Positions 10,501 through 20,500 of a stretch of DNA of 64,000 bases are shown here, in pieces (the first letter of the stretch is position 1; each line of letters starts with the position of its first letter). The DNA is from Acholoe squamosa (Eukaryota > Annelida > Polychaeta > Phyllodocida > Polynoidae). The notes beneath the pieces were generated by a model. That model was given only the letters and a program-made list of their open reading frames with translations, did no database searches and had not been told where the DNA came from. The position numbers and the translations under genes were made by a program. The stretch is from NCBI GenBank assembly GCA_949317995.1, contig OX439040.1, forward strand, positions 25,770,030-25,834,029. The letters run 5' to 3'.

Positions 10501-11309
10501 ACACCGGTGTAACCCGTTTTGTCAGACACATAGGAAGGCCTATAAGAGGTATTCCTTCGGAAAGCCATTTCTGCGTCCCAGACGGCTTTACGAAACCATA
10601 AGTGGACTACCAATCCTTTGGCCATCTGATGGTAATCCATCAACCAGGACTCCGGAAAGGTATTAGCCCACTGCGGATGAGCACATTCCCAGATTGCGTT
10701 GACAACACGCTCGTCAACCTCTCTGGGCGTCCCATAACAGGTGGGTATCAGCATTTCCTCGGAAATTGCTAACATCCGTCCGTCATATGGACCGGCTACA
10801 TCATGCCATTCGGGACTGTCTGGGAAGGGCAGCTCTAGGTGCATTGGCCTGTCAACCGGAGAAGCAGGTCCCAAAGCACCGAATGAGGTACTCCCACCAA
10901 GACGGGGCGGCAGTTGAGGGGGAGGTGGCATCAGAGCCCTGTCAAGAGACTGGGCTCCTGCCGGTTCTCCACTCAAACCTTCGGATGGAGGGGCTACATA
11001 AGGCTCACCTACATCAATTTGTTGTTGAACGCCTCGGCGTTCAGGACTAACTTGTCTGGAGTTGTCGGATGCGTCGTAGAACGATTCTACGTCGCTATCG
11101 TCTACTCCAGAGAAGTACTGATCAACATTCATTTGTTGATCCATTTGATCACAATCAGCATCGTATTGCTGATCGTCGTATGTATAAGTGGGACTCTTGG
11201 GAGAACCACTTCCATACTCTGGCGGGGTGCTGGCACCGGCACCGCCGCCAAGACGGACGGCCTCTTCTGCCATCGACAGAAGTGGCTGTTCGGGGATAAA
11301 ATATCCCAA
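7596..11309 (-). CDS. Large ORF in the env position: 1237-residue zinc-finger and coiled-coil protein of unknown function
   Basis: An uninterrupted 1237-codon frame between pol and the 3' LTR, on the same strand as gag-pol. The N-terminal third is acidic and partly ordered (about residues 150-370). Next come basic Ser/Lys-rich segments resembling nuclear localisation signals (about 400-520). A cysteine/histidine cluster at about 675-755 contains two C2H2-like units, each ending H-x4-H, the second with extra CxxC pairs. A long Pro/Gln-rich region follows, then a helical, likely coiled-coil segment at about 1065-1160. No signal peptide, fusion peptide or membrane anchor is visible, so it does not look like an envelope. 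I do not recognise the family. An intact frame of this length in a young element argues for recent selection. Possible roles are nucleic-acid binding, nuclear import or integration targeting, all inference. Confidence 0.85.
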   Translation of the reverse strand: MGYFIPEQPLLSMAEEAVRLGGGAGASTPPEYGSGSPKSPTYTYDDQQYDADCDQMDQQMNVDQYFSGVDDSDVESFYDASDNSRQVSPERRGVQQQIDVGEPYVAPPSEGLSGEPAGAQSLDRALMPPPPQLPPRLGGSTSFGALGPASPVDRPMHLELPFPDSPEWHDVAGPYDGRMLAISEEMLIPTCYGTPREVDERVVNAIWECAHPQWANTFPESWLMDYHQMAKGLVVHLWFRKAVWDAEMAFRRNTSYRPSYVSDKTGYTGVKADEVSRYIDRDQILLLSTADEYEAAGNAVVDYCPGVPITSQTIEAEEARIGVSPLDRLGVIQDLVVRLLERQYALAHPELVPGPAPVQVTAKMADRMDRLMSPAEAPTLGGAAVVPEKALPDADVSLKTAQSTPTKTEQVKEKAAGGKGKTTPTKGKGKGKRSGTEPSTSTSVDDSTRTRRVSPRSANKKGAKASDVSGNETDASEPGTSTNGRSRRRNKKKVDQRKPEPIEIDVQADNTEAEPAVPTVKVELGVPIVKLHDVMADLSGDAQDAAAQVLAGQQPVVQPVDVPSDPEGEEPVDPVVDVTPTDEQEAAIWANANSNFADFIPLHRGHLKGSKSVWRLPPRITCERQEDMEEWLRKKLSDRKPANMYWIYWEFVKNSPNGLYNYDQKGKLKFALDEYYGEDRKDCPFQRCTQSEGEVEFFIEKDAFLRHLVEVHMHQRPEYVCDREVGKKCAKCTGCVTPRRGDMVRHYVTSHGEGLEAAIDRVMKIHSELYGNLRGLNAEKLASLTPSTKQFAPTVPGTNQKLKARFAQTPGSGKLEYAQEEYDLLNEWRSNKARRRGGAYVTPSGEQVRSRRDYRQGPSVADRKRQASESPSRARSPLEALERQTNGGRKKPHLPSPTGTPSHYGRAPTPLGAQNPTFFGVSGPSGQSARKHAPLNVKDPKQYPAMGPPGPEMQIFDQYGRVKQELPTVGGQAPRPTMSAVVRQRPPAPLLTAKDLRRELSRLPLVQGLPTQGPSSTTASAVTTAVASSHTQVAVTASGSGAQPKPQGQVPPPGAVVHRPKLIQTVETFFKKEDKLSCNIQSKQFETLQHHLENLHLDMYRRTVSSTLQCIDAIQKSEINRISTQIKADVAKDKQEAANLRQEALSEKETASQMLDLERATNMKNQQKFFKVFGVIMDNWDGTPEHALKLFEARQKVKLTPAVPALAPTDGTGVNPPVQPLAQQPGPNQPPEENMEQ

Positions 11310-11827
11310 TCCACCGGATAAGCAGTGAGTACTGCTTACCCAGTGAAAGGCGGGTGCCTTTTAACGAGGGCACACCTCGGAATATGGCTGTCACGGGCTA
11401 TCAGACTCCAACAAGAGTAAGACCACCCTCGGCCACGTCTTCTTCCTTCGCAGGAATAAGACAATATGGCGGGATACTCGAACTTGAATCGCTGCGCATG
11501 ATCAAACCGGCGCCTCACGTGACCATTCGAAAATGGGTCAACAACTTTCCCGCGTGCCCTTAATTAGGTCACGCGCCCTTACATAAAAACAATACAATAC
11601 CCGATCGGTCGTCCGTCCGTACTCAGGGTTCGTCTATGACAATTCACTAGGTATTCTGGAGTTTATGGATAGCATAAGCATATCCACCGGATTATCCGTC
11701 CAAAACCATGGGTTCATTGTCATAGGACCTTTTCCAGAGACTCTTGACCGGCTCAAATATACATTGAACTAGGTTACAACATATAACAGTACACAGTACA
11801 GGACAACACACTCGTTGTGTTAACAGG
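11310..11827 (-). other. Spacer between pol and the extra ORF
   Basis: 518 bases with stops in the pol and ORF frames. No Shine-like, IRES or promoter motif can be asserted. The downstream ORF would need a spliced subgenomic RNA, an internal promoter or reinitiation. Confidence 0.5.
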
Positions 11828-14800
11828 CTAGGTTACGGCAGTCTGTAGCAACCTTGGACTGCGTCTAAGAGGTTTTGAGGCCTCTTTTATTGACCTGGTA
11901 TCCATAAGAGCCTTTTCCAAGGTCTTCTTAGCCTTAGAGGGACCTTTCCTCTTATTTTTACCTGCGCCTGCCGAGACTTTTTGTATCTTCCCCTGCTTTC
12001 CGGATGTTACGACAGGGGGCACCACCCTCTTCGGGTCTGCAACCTTCCGTGGCCGCCCGGGTCCTCGCTTTCGGGTCGGTACCACTTCGAGTTGCTTAAC
12101 ACGACTCTGTTCCATTACTTCCAATAGACCATCGCCGTACATTTCGGTGGAGGTATTCCTCCCCCTCCATGGGCGTAGTCTCGCTACATTTGACTTGTAA
12201 CATTTACCAAGCTGTGATTTAATAATCACTGTGCAATCACTAATAACCTGAGTTATAGTGAAAGGTCCATCCCAATTACTGGCTAATTTCAGGTTAGCTA
12301 GAGGTTGGTGTAGACGCAGTACTCTATCCCCTAGATTAAAAAATCTAGCTTTTAGACCTGTGTCATAGCCAACTTTCTGCCAACGCGCAGTTTTCTGCAA
12401 CTCGTCTCTAACCCTCTCATAGGCTTGTTTGAAATTATCCCGTAGGGATTCTACAAACATCACCTGGCAAGGGGCTTCCGGATTCATTCTTATTACGCCG
12501 AACACCAAATCGGCTGGCATAATCAAATCCTCTCCAAAAACGAGGAGATTAGGAGAACAGTTTGTGCTCGAATGCACAGTGCCATTATAGGCATGTACCA
12601 CGAATTCACATTGTTCATCCCAATCATCCATCTGCTCATTTACCAGAGACTTCAATACTTGGATCAAAGTCCTATTGAATCTCTCTACTTGTCCATCGCT
12701 CTGTGGTCTATAGGGATTAGTTCTTGTCTTGCAGATCGCCAGACAATTACACATCTCCTGCCACAGACTAGACTCAAATTCTCTGCCTTGGTCACTATGT
12801 AACATGAGTGGGACACCTAGGTGCAGCACCCACCCTTTTACAAAGGCCATAGCACAAGTAACAGCCTTATGATCCGGTAAAGGAAACACTCGGGTGTACT
12901 TGGTATAATAATCAGACACGACCATCATACACGTGTTGCCACTAGGAGTGGGGGGAATCCCACTAATAATGTCAACAGCTATTCTAGCAAACCTTACACC
13001 AAACAGTTCCTGGGATAATGGCAGCTTGCCTAACCCGGGTCCTGGTTTGTTCTTACAACACTCGGGACAGGTCTCCACCCATCGGGTGAGATCTGTACTC
13101 ATGCCGGGCCAATAGTATCGTCTGGTCAGACGTTCTAGAGACCGTTTCTTTCCAAAGTGCCCACTAGTTCTATGTCCATGACAGAAATACATAATATCTC
13201 GTCGCATAGCACTAGGTATGACAACTTGCAAGGTTTTGTTCCTATTAGAATGGTTCTTCCATCGAAACAGAATACCATCCCGGACTTTTAGCTCGGCCCA
13301 TTGAGCTAAGAATCGTCTCATCTCTCTGTTCTCCAATGACACTACAGGTCTTGGGGGACAGATACCCTGATTAAGGAATTTAATCAAACGTGATGTGACT
13401 GCATCAGACTTCTGGAACTGCCTGATGGTCTCCAAGGACCAATTCAAGACATGTTCCGGATGGGTTTCGAATGGAACTCGAACCCCTGCCAACACAGCAT
13501 TGTGTGCTCCACAATCAGTGCACTCAGCATTTGCACATTTCCTCACTGGGATTCTAGACAAAGCATCTGCATTCAAATGCTTTGCCCCGGCTCGGTGTTC
13601 AATCTGGCTGTGATTTAGACCGAATTCGGATAGGTGCGCTAACCAGCGACCTATCATCCCCTCTGCATCTTTGAAGTTCAATAACCATCTGAGGGAAGAG
13701 TGATCAGTCCGTAGAGTGAAATCACTCCCCCACAAAAAGTGCTTGAACTTCTTCGTATAGACCACCACAGCCAACAACTCACGTTTAGTGGTACAATAGT
13801 TTCTTTGAGATTTACTCAACGTGTTACTAGCGAAGGCTATAGGAACTTCGACCCCATCCTGGACCTGAGAAAGGGCGGCTCCTATGCTTTCATTACTAGC
13901 ATCAGTATCTAGAATGAAATGATCATTCTCCGTGGGGTATCTCAACACAGGTGTGATAGCAAACAAATCCTTTATTTTCATAAAGGCCTCGTCTTGCTCG
14001 GGTCCCCAAGGGAATCGTTCCTTTCTGATCCCGGGTGTCCAGTGGGACAAACTCTGGATAGGAAAGGCAACCCTTGAATATCCTGGGATAAAGTCCCGGT
14101 AGTAGGAACAGAATCCGAGGAAGGACCTAACTTCTTTCGCATTCGTGGGTGCTTGCCAATTTGACACGGCATCCAGTTTCTCCGGATCGGCTTTAATCCC
14201 TTCATTCGAGATTATTCGCCCCAAGTAATTAATAGATCTTTTGAAAAGATCGCACTTCTTGGGTTTCAGCTTCAAACCATTAGTTATGATCCTTTCCAGG
14301 ACCATACCTAAATTTTCCAAGCATTCTTCGTATGTCTTTCCAAAGACAATCACATCGTCTAGATAGACGAGACATTTCTTCCATAAAAGGTCACTTAATA
14401 AAGTTTCCATCATGGCTTCAAATGTCGCCGGTGCATTGCACAATCCAAACGGCATCACATTATACTGGAATAATCCAATATGACTGGAAAAGGCCGTCTT
14501 CTCCATATCTTTCGGATGCATACCCACTTGCCAGTACCCGGATTGTAAGTCTAGAGAGCAATACCATTGCTTACCTCCAAGGGAGTCTATAGTCTCATCG
14601 ATCCGTGGTAAGGGATATGAATTCTTCTTGGTCATACCATTCAATTTCCGGTAATCTATGCAGAAACGGATGTTACCATCTTTCTTGGTCACCATGCACA
14701 CAGGGCTAGACCAAGGACTGGTTGATGGAATTATTACATCCTGTTCAAGCATTTTAGCTATCTCCTCCTCAGCTACCCTTTTTTTGGCTAGTGGGAGTCT

Positions 14801-14920
14801 TCTATAAGGAATCTTAAAAGGTTCATTCTCACCAGTGTCAATCGTATGACCCAGAGACAAAAATATAAATAACAACACAGCAGTCACACAGATCACAGGG
14901 TCTTGTACTGTAAAAATCAA
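11828..14920 (-). CDS. pol: Pol copy 2: RT, RNase H and integrase; lacks gag and protease (5'-truncated)
   Basis: The frame has 1030 codons, but only the part below 14848 is element sequence. The first ~24 residues, including a chance hydrophobic stretch, come from the flanking junction. RT: FCIDYRKLN, the catalytic YLDD at 14354-14365, then connection. RNase H: LDTDAS, KREL and RTDHS carry the acidic residues. Integrase: an HHCC zinc module (H-x-H...CPECC), then the DDE core with VDII, HSDQGREF and GQVERFNR, then a GPF/Y-type WDGPFT module. The basic tail holds an AT-hook-like RGPGRPRK that could help chromatin contact. Gag and protease are missing, so this copy could act only in trans. Coding from RT to the end is intact. 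Confidence 0.92.
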   Translation of the reverse strand: MIFTVQDPVICVTAVLLFIFLSLGHTIDTGENEPFKIPYRRLPLAKKRVAEEEIAKMLEQDVIIPSTSPWSSPVCMVTKKDGNIRFCIDYRKLNGMTKKNSYPLPRIDETIDSLGGKQWYCSLDLQSGYWQVGMHPKDMEKTAFSSHIGLFQYNVMPFGLCNAPATFEAMMETLLSDLLWKKCLVYLDDVIVFGKTYEECLENLGMVLERIITNGLKLKPKKCDLFKRSINYLGRIISNEGIKADPEKLDAVSNWQAPTNAKEVRSFLGFCSYYRDFIPGYSRVAFPIQSLSHWTPGIRKERFPWGPEQDEAFMKIKDLFAITPVLRYPTENDHFILDTDASNESIGAALSQVQDGVEVPIAFASNTLSKSQRNYCTTKRELLAVVVYTKKFKHFLWGSDFTLRTDHSSLRWLLNFKDAEGMIGRWLAHLSEFGLNHSQIEHRAGAKHLNADALSRIPVRKCANAECTDCGAHNAVLAGVRVPFETHPEHVLNWSLETIRQFQKSDAVTSRLIKFLNQGICPPRPVVSLENREMRRFLAQWAELKVRDGILFRWKNHSNRNKTLQVVIPSAMRRDIMYFCHGHRTSGHFGKKRSLERLTRRYYWPGMSTDLTRWVETCPECCKNKPGPGLGKLPLSQELFGVRFARIAVDIISGIPPTPSGNTCMMVVSDYYTKYTRVFPLPDHKAVTCAMAFVKGWVLHLGVPLMLHSDQGREFESSLWQEMCNCLAICKTRTNPYRPQSDGQVERFNRTLIQVLKSLVNEQMDDWDEQCEFVVHAYNGTVHSSTNCSPNLLVFGEDLIMPADLVFGVIRMNPEAPCQVMFVESLRDNFKQAYERVRDELQKTARWQKVGYDTGLKARFFNLGDRVLRLHQPLANLKLASNWDGPFTITQVISDCTVIIKSQLGKCYKSNVARLRPWRGRNTSTEMYGDGLLEVMEQSRVKQLEVVPTRKRGPGRPRKVADPKRVVPPVVTSGKQGKIQKVSAGAGKNKRKGPSKAKKTLEKALMDTRSIKEASKPLRRSPRLLQTAVT
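13455..14848 (-). repeat. 1394-bp near-identical duplicate of positions 1-1394
   Basis: Constant offset of 13454 bases; the only difference I saw is a C/T near 1219/14673. Similarity stops sharply after 1394/14848. On one side pol continues into protease, on the other unrelated DNA follows. This marks the truncation point of copy 2. Confidence 0.95.
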
Positions 14921-15401
14921 ACCTGTCTGATATTGAGTTGCAGAGAGTCAGTGTGAAAGTCTGCAATATTTACATTAGGTCAACTTGATTTAGTAAACAA
15001 AAACATCTTTTGGCAACAAAAATGTGCCTGAGATTGTACACAAAGCCTTCCCCACATAAACAGAAAGCTCTCTCAATCTTCTATTTACACCTTGAAATAA
15101 TAACAAATACCACTCTATAATCTGTGTTTGTGTCTGCTTTTGTGAGAAGAGCTCCGATTTTCAGCAAAAATCGCGTAGTGGAGCCTCACCTTATCCACTA
15201 TCCGATCATCGTGACCGATGCACGTATCTGTCACAATATTCACCATGAAAAACTGACATGTTTGATTTTTCCTGACGATTTGGTACTGATATGGGCACAG
15301 AGAGGTCTACTTTAGAGATAGCCCCGGGGAGATACCCGATTGTTGTGGCTAATTGTCGCCTAGTGGGGAAGGCCTTTACCCTAAACTTATCCTCCCTACA
15401 T
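14849..15401. other. Junction DNA between the two retroelements
   Basis: No gene or repeat recognised. The sequence starts exactly where gypsy pol similarity ends and finishes at the left split repeat of the Ngaro-like element. It supplies a start codon and about 24 residues to the truncated pol frame. Confidence 0.5.
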
Positions 15402-15600
15402 ATTATCAGTAATTGATAAATTGCAGGTTATGAGAATGACAGGCACATTTATACTCCACCTAGCGGTGGCACCAAGTACTCACCAGACTCAAGAAATCAC
15501 GCTAGTGGCTCCACCTTCTGCTAATCACTGAGTAACTCTCAAACCCTGGTTGCATCGGTTGACACACTTTACCTTTTCTCATCCGGCATTCATAACAATA
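15402..15600 (+). repeat. Split direct repeat A1
   Basis: About 200 bases starting attatcagtaattgataaa and ending in gcattcataacaata. It aligns with A2 at 20005-20205 with scattered mismatches, roughly 85-90% by eye. Confidence 0.85.
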
Positions 15601-15667
15601 CGCCTTATAAACTTTATATATTTAATCCATCACTATCACCATCTAAAGTGACCATCCGACTTCCAGG

Positions 15668-16799
15668 ATGAAGCGTACTAATACTGCACCATCTACAGCC
15701 GGTAAGGCTAAAAAGACCACTTCTATGGACAATTTAGGTGACCGTTTTACAAGCCTCGAGGACGATGTCCTCGCCATCTGGTCTCAAAACAATGAAATCC
15801 TCGCTGCAATAAACGGCCTTAAATCTGCTGCTACACAGCCTACAACTACACAAGTACAGCCACAGGTCAGTCAGATCCCGGTAGTGGACATCACTTCAAC
15901 AGAGTCAGTACCTGTAGTACAGACTCCGTCTATGAAAACTCGTGCCGCTGCAGCTGCTACGGCCATCCTGGTTGCAGTGATGTCACAGCCTGCTATGGGA
16001 CTGGTCATTGACGAGTTTGCTGCATCCATACAGGCCGCTACCTTCATGGGTAAGAAATCCTATCCTCTACCACTCAGCTACTAAGACAAAGTTCCTGCTT
16101 CTGTCACTGAGAAGGTCACTGAGAAGGCACCTCTACATCACATCAGCTGTCATCCATCAAAGGTAAGCCTACTCTTGCCTACAACTTCATTTTCCTCAGC
16201 CCTACACATATTAAATCAGGCCTGAATGTCCTTTAGAATATTTGTTTGGCCTGTGACAGCTTATGAAAGATCGCCGTACCCTGCCCCAAGATAAGCCCTG
16301 TATCATGGACATAATAACAGCGGGCAAAGATTATCAGTGGGAGCAGATATGTGATTGGTCAGAAGAAGTCCTGTCTTCAATTGCTGATGAACTATTTACT
16401 TGGCAGGACAGTGCATCTATCAGTTCATTGAGGTCAGAGGTCGACAAGATCAGAGCGGGTAAACTCTACCCCACCGCTAATATAGCTGAAGCCTCACTCA
16501 AGAAGAATAAGACTAAGTCTAAAATAGAGTCTAAAAATCAGGCTGCTTTTCAGAACCAGACTAAACCTGATAAACAGCCTATACAGACCGCTGCTGCTTC
16601 ACAACCAGCCTACAAAGTCTCTTGCAGCTCAGCTGGTCACACTGATGTACCCTGTCAGGCTTACAACACTAAGGCTGGCTGCACTAAGCCTGATGGCCAT
16701 ACAGAAGATGGTATACAGTACGGCCACCACTGCACCTGGTACTTCACAGCATGCCGCTGTAAACAACCAAGAGATAAAGAGCCCTCCTTTCAGGCCTGA
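15668..16799 (+). pseudogene. Ngaro/DIRS Gag-like gene, broken
   Basis: The first segment starts ATG at 15668 and stops at 16084 (138 residues; a predicted helix around residues 20-55, then a Thr/Ala-rich tract). The second open segment, 16263-16799, is Lys/Gln-rich and carries a Cys/His cluster PCQAYNTKAGC...GHHCTWYFTAC like the single zinc-finger-type motif near the end of DIRS and Ngaro Gags. The two halves are separated by about 180 bases without a continuous frame, so the gene is disrupted. Its expected role is particle formation and RNA binding. Confidence 0.6.
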
Positions 16800-17213
16800 G
16801 ACGGACTACCCCGGCTCTCCCTATGATACTGCTGACATGAACTTGGACACAGACTTAGCCACCTATATCCCTGTTGATAATTGTGATAAAACTACCTCGT
16901 CCAAGCTTAGGCCTAATGCTCCCATATATAGGCCCATATCAGATATCAACACTAAACTTCACACTCCAGACAACGCCTGTACAGTAGACCACTCTCCATG
17001 TACTACTCATATAATAGAGCAAATGGATCAGGTCGTTAGCACCGCAAGTCCAGCTCTAGTGATCTAGTGACTCTAGTGATAGCCAGGCATACACCGTGAG
17101 CTCACTTACTGATTCAGATGAAACTTATTAACCCTTCTGAGGCAGACTTGTTTCACTTTTACAGCTCACCTCCCGCAGGTCCGTCCCCATAGCTATTTGC
17201 TCCTATCAAAGCC

Positions 17214-18915
17214 TTGTTTTGGCCGGTAAGGGTTACTGATTTTTGGGATAGTTTTCCTCAATATGCTAAGCTATATGACACTATGAGAGAGACCTGCTTG
17301 CCCAACAAGTTAGGCCCCAGACTCACATTACCATCGGGCCTCAATCTGGATGTCTGGGAAAGCAAAGTACAAGGTTACTATAACTACAAACTATGTGAAT
17401 ACTTACACTATGGTTGGCCAGTGGGCTACACTGCAGATACACCACCTGTCTCCACTAAAACAAACCACAGCTCGGCTCTTAGATACCCTACTCACATAGA
17501 CGAATTCATAAAAATGAACTAGAACTAGGTGGACTTCTTGGGCCTTTCACATCGGCTCCATTTACACCCTGGTGCAATGTAGCACCTCTACTCACCTGTC
17601 CAAAGAAAGAGACCTCCTCTAGAAGGGTAGTACTGAATCTATCTTTCCCCGATGGTAAGGGCATTAAAAGTGGTGTCACTAAAAACTGTATTGTTGGACA
17701 GTATCGACCTTACACCTTGCCTTCCATCGCCGACCTTGTCACTAAAGTCTGTTCCGTTGGACAAGGCTCTTATATGTACAAGGCAGACATGGCTTGTGCT
17801 TATAGACAGTTGAAAATCAAGGTCAGTGATTTACCACTACTTACCATGAAACACAGAGGCCTCTACCATGTAGACACTTGCCCCTCCTTTGGGGCCAGAC
17901 ACGACCCGTCTCCACTGACACAATACGCACTACCTCAGCTATTACCTACCTCTTTGCTAAACAAGGGAATTGGTCCTTGAACTACCTTGACGACTTCTGC
18001 GGGGCAGCTCAGACTCTGGATGAGGCTAATCAGGCTTACTCAGACTTCCTTTGTCTGACAGCTGAACTAGGCGTCGAATTGTCCCCTAAAAAGTGTGAAC
18101 CTCTGACCCAGATCATGGACTGGCTGGGATTCAGACTCAATACGGTAGAAATGACTCTTACTATACCTGACTCTAAACTGCTGGAGGTTATTGATGAGTG
18201 CAAATGCTGGGAGAGGGCCAAACTTGCCACTAAGAAGCAACTTCAGTCATTGGTAGGCAAATTGTCTCACTTTTCAAAATGCATTCCTAACTCAAGGAAG
18301 TTCATGTGTAGGGTACTGGAGACATTAAGGAACGCTCCTGATACCGGCATGGCCTTCCTCAACAACCCATGCAAATCTGACATATCATGGTTTGTTAAGT
18401 ATGCCACCCTAGCTAACGGCATACACCTTCAACTACCACCCACTGAAACCTACTCGTTAGAATGTGACTCTACACTGGTGGGCGGGGGTGGCAACTCAGA
18501 CCAACACTACTACACACTACAATATGACGAAGCACACATAGAAGCCTACAAGCCCATACATAGACTTGAAGCTGTAAATCTGCTTATAGCTTATCGTACA
18601 CTGGTACCCAAAGATAAGCATGGCTTTAGGATCATAATATATACAGACAACCTAGGATCCCAACAGGCCCTAGTCTCAGGCAGAACTCAAGACAAAGTAT
18701 TATCTGCCTGTGCGAGACAGCTGTGGCTGGAGGCTACTACAAATGAACACACACTAGATATCAGACACAAGAAAGGTGAACTTATACCTCTGGCAGATGC
18801 ACTGTCATGCCAACATGGCCCAGCTAAAAGAACCTATGCTCTAGCTGAAATTGCGACAAGGAATCTCACTAAACTCACACCCGCCCTACCTCATCCAGTA
18901 ATTGATATAATTTGA
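17214..18915 (+). pseudogene. Ngaro/DIRS reverse transcriptase-RNase H, frameshifted
   Basis: Three overlapping frames make up one RT-RH. 17214-17522 gives the N-terminal segment ending in HIDEFIK. A shift near 17505 leads into ELELGGLLGPF...KADMACAYRQLK up to about 17940. A second shift leads into the frame ending at 18915, with the catalytic YLDDF near 17980 and an RNase H region (LECDSTLVGGG, YTDNLGSQQAL, and a terminal DIRHKKGELIPLADALS motif typical of DIRS-like elements). With two frameshifts it cannot encode a working enzyme as it stands. Confidence 0.82.
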
Positions 18916-19760
18916 TTCTATACATTTCAGGCCTTACTCTGAGAGACCAGGCTATAGCCTCATTCCAGGCCTCGGTTTCAGAGGCCATGGCAGTAAACAG
19001 ACAAGCTACCTATTACTTAACCTTCGCTGTGTCCTACAACACGGACATATTACATCCATCACCTCTGGGGCCAAACTTTGGATATTAACAAATGGAGACG
19101 ACCCCTCTTCATTATTATCATATGAATCAGTAGGGGTAGCTAAGGGAGCAGTTACACTCTCACCACATGAGACAGTACCAGCTCCACCATTAGTACCCCT
19201 GCACTTAGTCGCAGTCTGCACACTATTGGATACTATACCAAACACATTACACTACAAAGCAGCCCTTACAATAGGCTTCTTTGCCTTCCTTAGAGTTTCT
19301 AATCTCCTCAACGTCACTGTCTCACTGTGGTCTGGCCCACATACCTTACTCAGGAGAGAATTAATACTGACTGAAACCGGTATTGATATAGTAATATGTT
19401 CATCAAAAACTATTGGACCAAGAGATGCCTTGGTAGTCATATCCCTATCTTCCATCCCGTCATCTCCAGCCTGCCCTACTGAAGCCTGGGTAGAATATGC
19501 AAATTATGTACCATCATCTCAGATTGCTCCGGCTTTCACTCCTCCCTCAGGACTACCTCTTACCCCTCTCCAACTCACCAACATTACCAGAGCCGCACTC
19601 TTAGACATCGAGTGCCCGTATGACAGATTTCTCGGGCCACTCTCTCAGAAGAGGTGGTCTCGAATCAGCTCTAGTTAGTGGATGTGACAAACAGGCTGCC
19701 TCACACCACCACACCTGGTACCGAGCCAACATACCCTATCAGTCTCACAGTGCCTCCTAG
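18916..19760 (+). pseudogene. Tyrosine recombinase (YR) of the Ngaro/DIRS element, frameshifted
   Basis: The longest open part (19226-19678) has TIGFFAFLRVSNL, the box with the first catalytic arginine. The H-x-x-R box follows in a different frame as GHSLRRGG near 19630-19655, and that frame runs to a stop at 19758-19760 through HTWYRANIP, fitting the C-terminal tyrosine segment. So there is one frameshift between the boxes near 19625, and stops in the N-terminal part near 19090. YR would integrate a circular DNA intermediate. Inactive here. Confidence 0.78.
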
Positions 19761-20008
19761 ACTTATTTGCACCTTGATATGTTGATTTACTATACATATT
19801 ATACTCAAACTTTATAATATGGACTCTGAACATTTATCCATTGTTGGTAACATACAATACAAGTTAGTGCCTACCTCATTTACATATTCGACTCTTAGAT
19901 ACAAACCGGTATCTCATTAGTTTAGTTACATGTTTACATATACCATATTTAATTGTGTTAGTGTAATAAAACTTCACTCTATGAATTTCCTCTTCAGTGT
20001 TCTCATTA
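19760..20008 (+). repeat. Split direct repeat B1
   Basis: About 249 bases ending gtgttctcatta. It aligns with B2 at 20262-20500, including the shared stretches ctttata.tatggactctga and atccattgttggtaacata. It directly abuts A2. Confidence 0.85.
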
Positions 20009-20205
20009 TCAGTAATTGATAAATTGCGGGTAATGAGACTGACAGGCAAATTCATACTCCAACTAGTGGTAGCTCCAACTACTTACCAGACTCTCAAGAA
20101 CTCACCCCGGTGGCTCCACCTTCTGCTAATCACTGAGCAACTCTCAATCCCCAGTTGCAATGGGTGACACACTTTACCTTTTCTCACCCGGCATTCATAA
20201 CAATA
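20005..20205 (+). repeat. Split direct repeat A2
   Basis: Second copy of A1, starting attatcagtaattgata at the B1 end and finishing cattcataacaata. Confidence 0.85.
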
Positions 20206-20261
20206 TAAACTTTCCCACCACTCCCACCCTTTTTTAATGGTGTGGTTTTCATAAAACTTAG

Positions 20262-20500
20262 GACTTCATAGTACCTCGATATGTTAACTTACCATATATA
20301 GTATACTCAAACTTTATACTATGGACTCTGAATATTTATCCATTGTTGGTAACATACGGTACAAGTTAGTGCCTTACCTCATTTACATATTCAACTCTTA
20401 GATACAAACCGGTATCTCATTTGTTTATCATGTACCATATTTACTTGTGTTAGTGTAATAAAACTCCACTTAATAAATTCCCTGTTCAGTGTTCTCATTA
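20262..20500 (+). repeat. Split direct repeat B2, right end of the Ngaro-like element
   Basis: Second copy of B1; similarity ends at gttctcatta, which sets the right boundary. Confidence 0.85.

Larger units (their letters stand above)
1..14848 (-). mobile_element. Ty3/gypsy LTR retrotransposon cluster (tandem, LTR-sharing copies)
   Basis: All large ORFs here lie on the minus strand and read as Gag, Pro-RT, RT-RNase H-integrase and an extra ORF. Two 418-bp LTRs (5392-5809, 5869-6286), two primer-binding-site-like sequences and one polypurine tract set the order: truncated pol, extra ORF, PPT, LTR-B, PBS relic, 47 bp of pol, LTR-A, PBS, Gag, Pro-Pol, window edge. The LTRs differ at two sites by eye and the duplicated pol stretch at one, so the copies are recent. 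The domain order RT-RNase H-integrase places it in Ty3/gypsy. Joining the parts gives an inferred full length of about 13.4 kb. An assembly artefact in a recent repeat cannot be excluded. Confidence 0.93.
15402..20500 (+). mobile_element. Ngaro/DIRS-order tyrosine-recombinase retrotransposon, degenerate
   Basis: The 5.1-kb element has split direct repeats in the order A1 (15402-15600), internal genes, B1 (19760-20008), A2 (20005-20205), B2 (20262-20500), the hallmark of PAT/Ngaro elements that integrate by a tyrosine recombinase rather than an integrase. Internal remnants of Gag, RT-RNase H and YR are in the expected order. No methyltransferase domain was seen between RNase H and YR, which favours Ngaro over PAT. 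Several frameshifts and stops show that it is inactive. No target duplication is expected. Confidence 0.85.

Noticed and set aside
7596..11309. Env glycoprotein
   Set aside because: No signal peptide, fusion peptide, furin-like site or membrane anchor; composition is nuclear-protein-like.
14849..14920. Hydrophobic N-terminus (VICVTAVLLFIFLSLG) on the pol copy as a signal peptide
   Set aside because: It comes from unrelated DNA across the truncation junction at 14848, so it is fortuitous.
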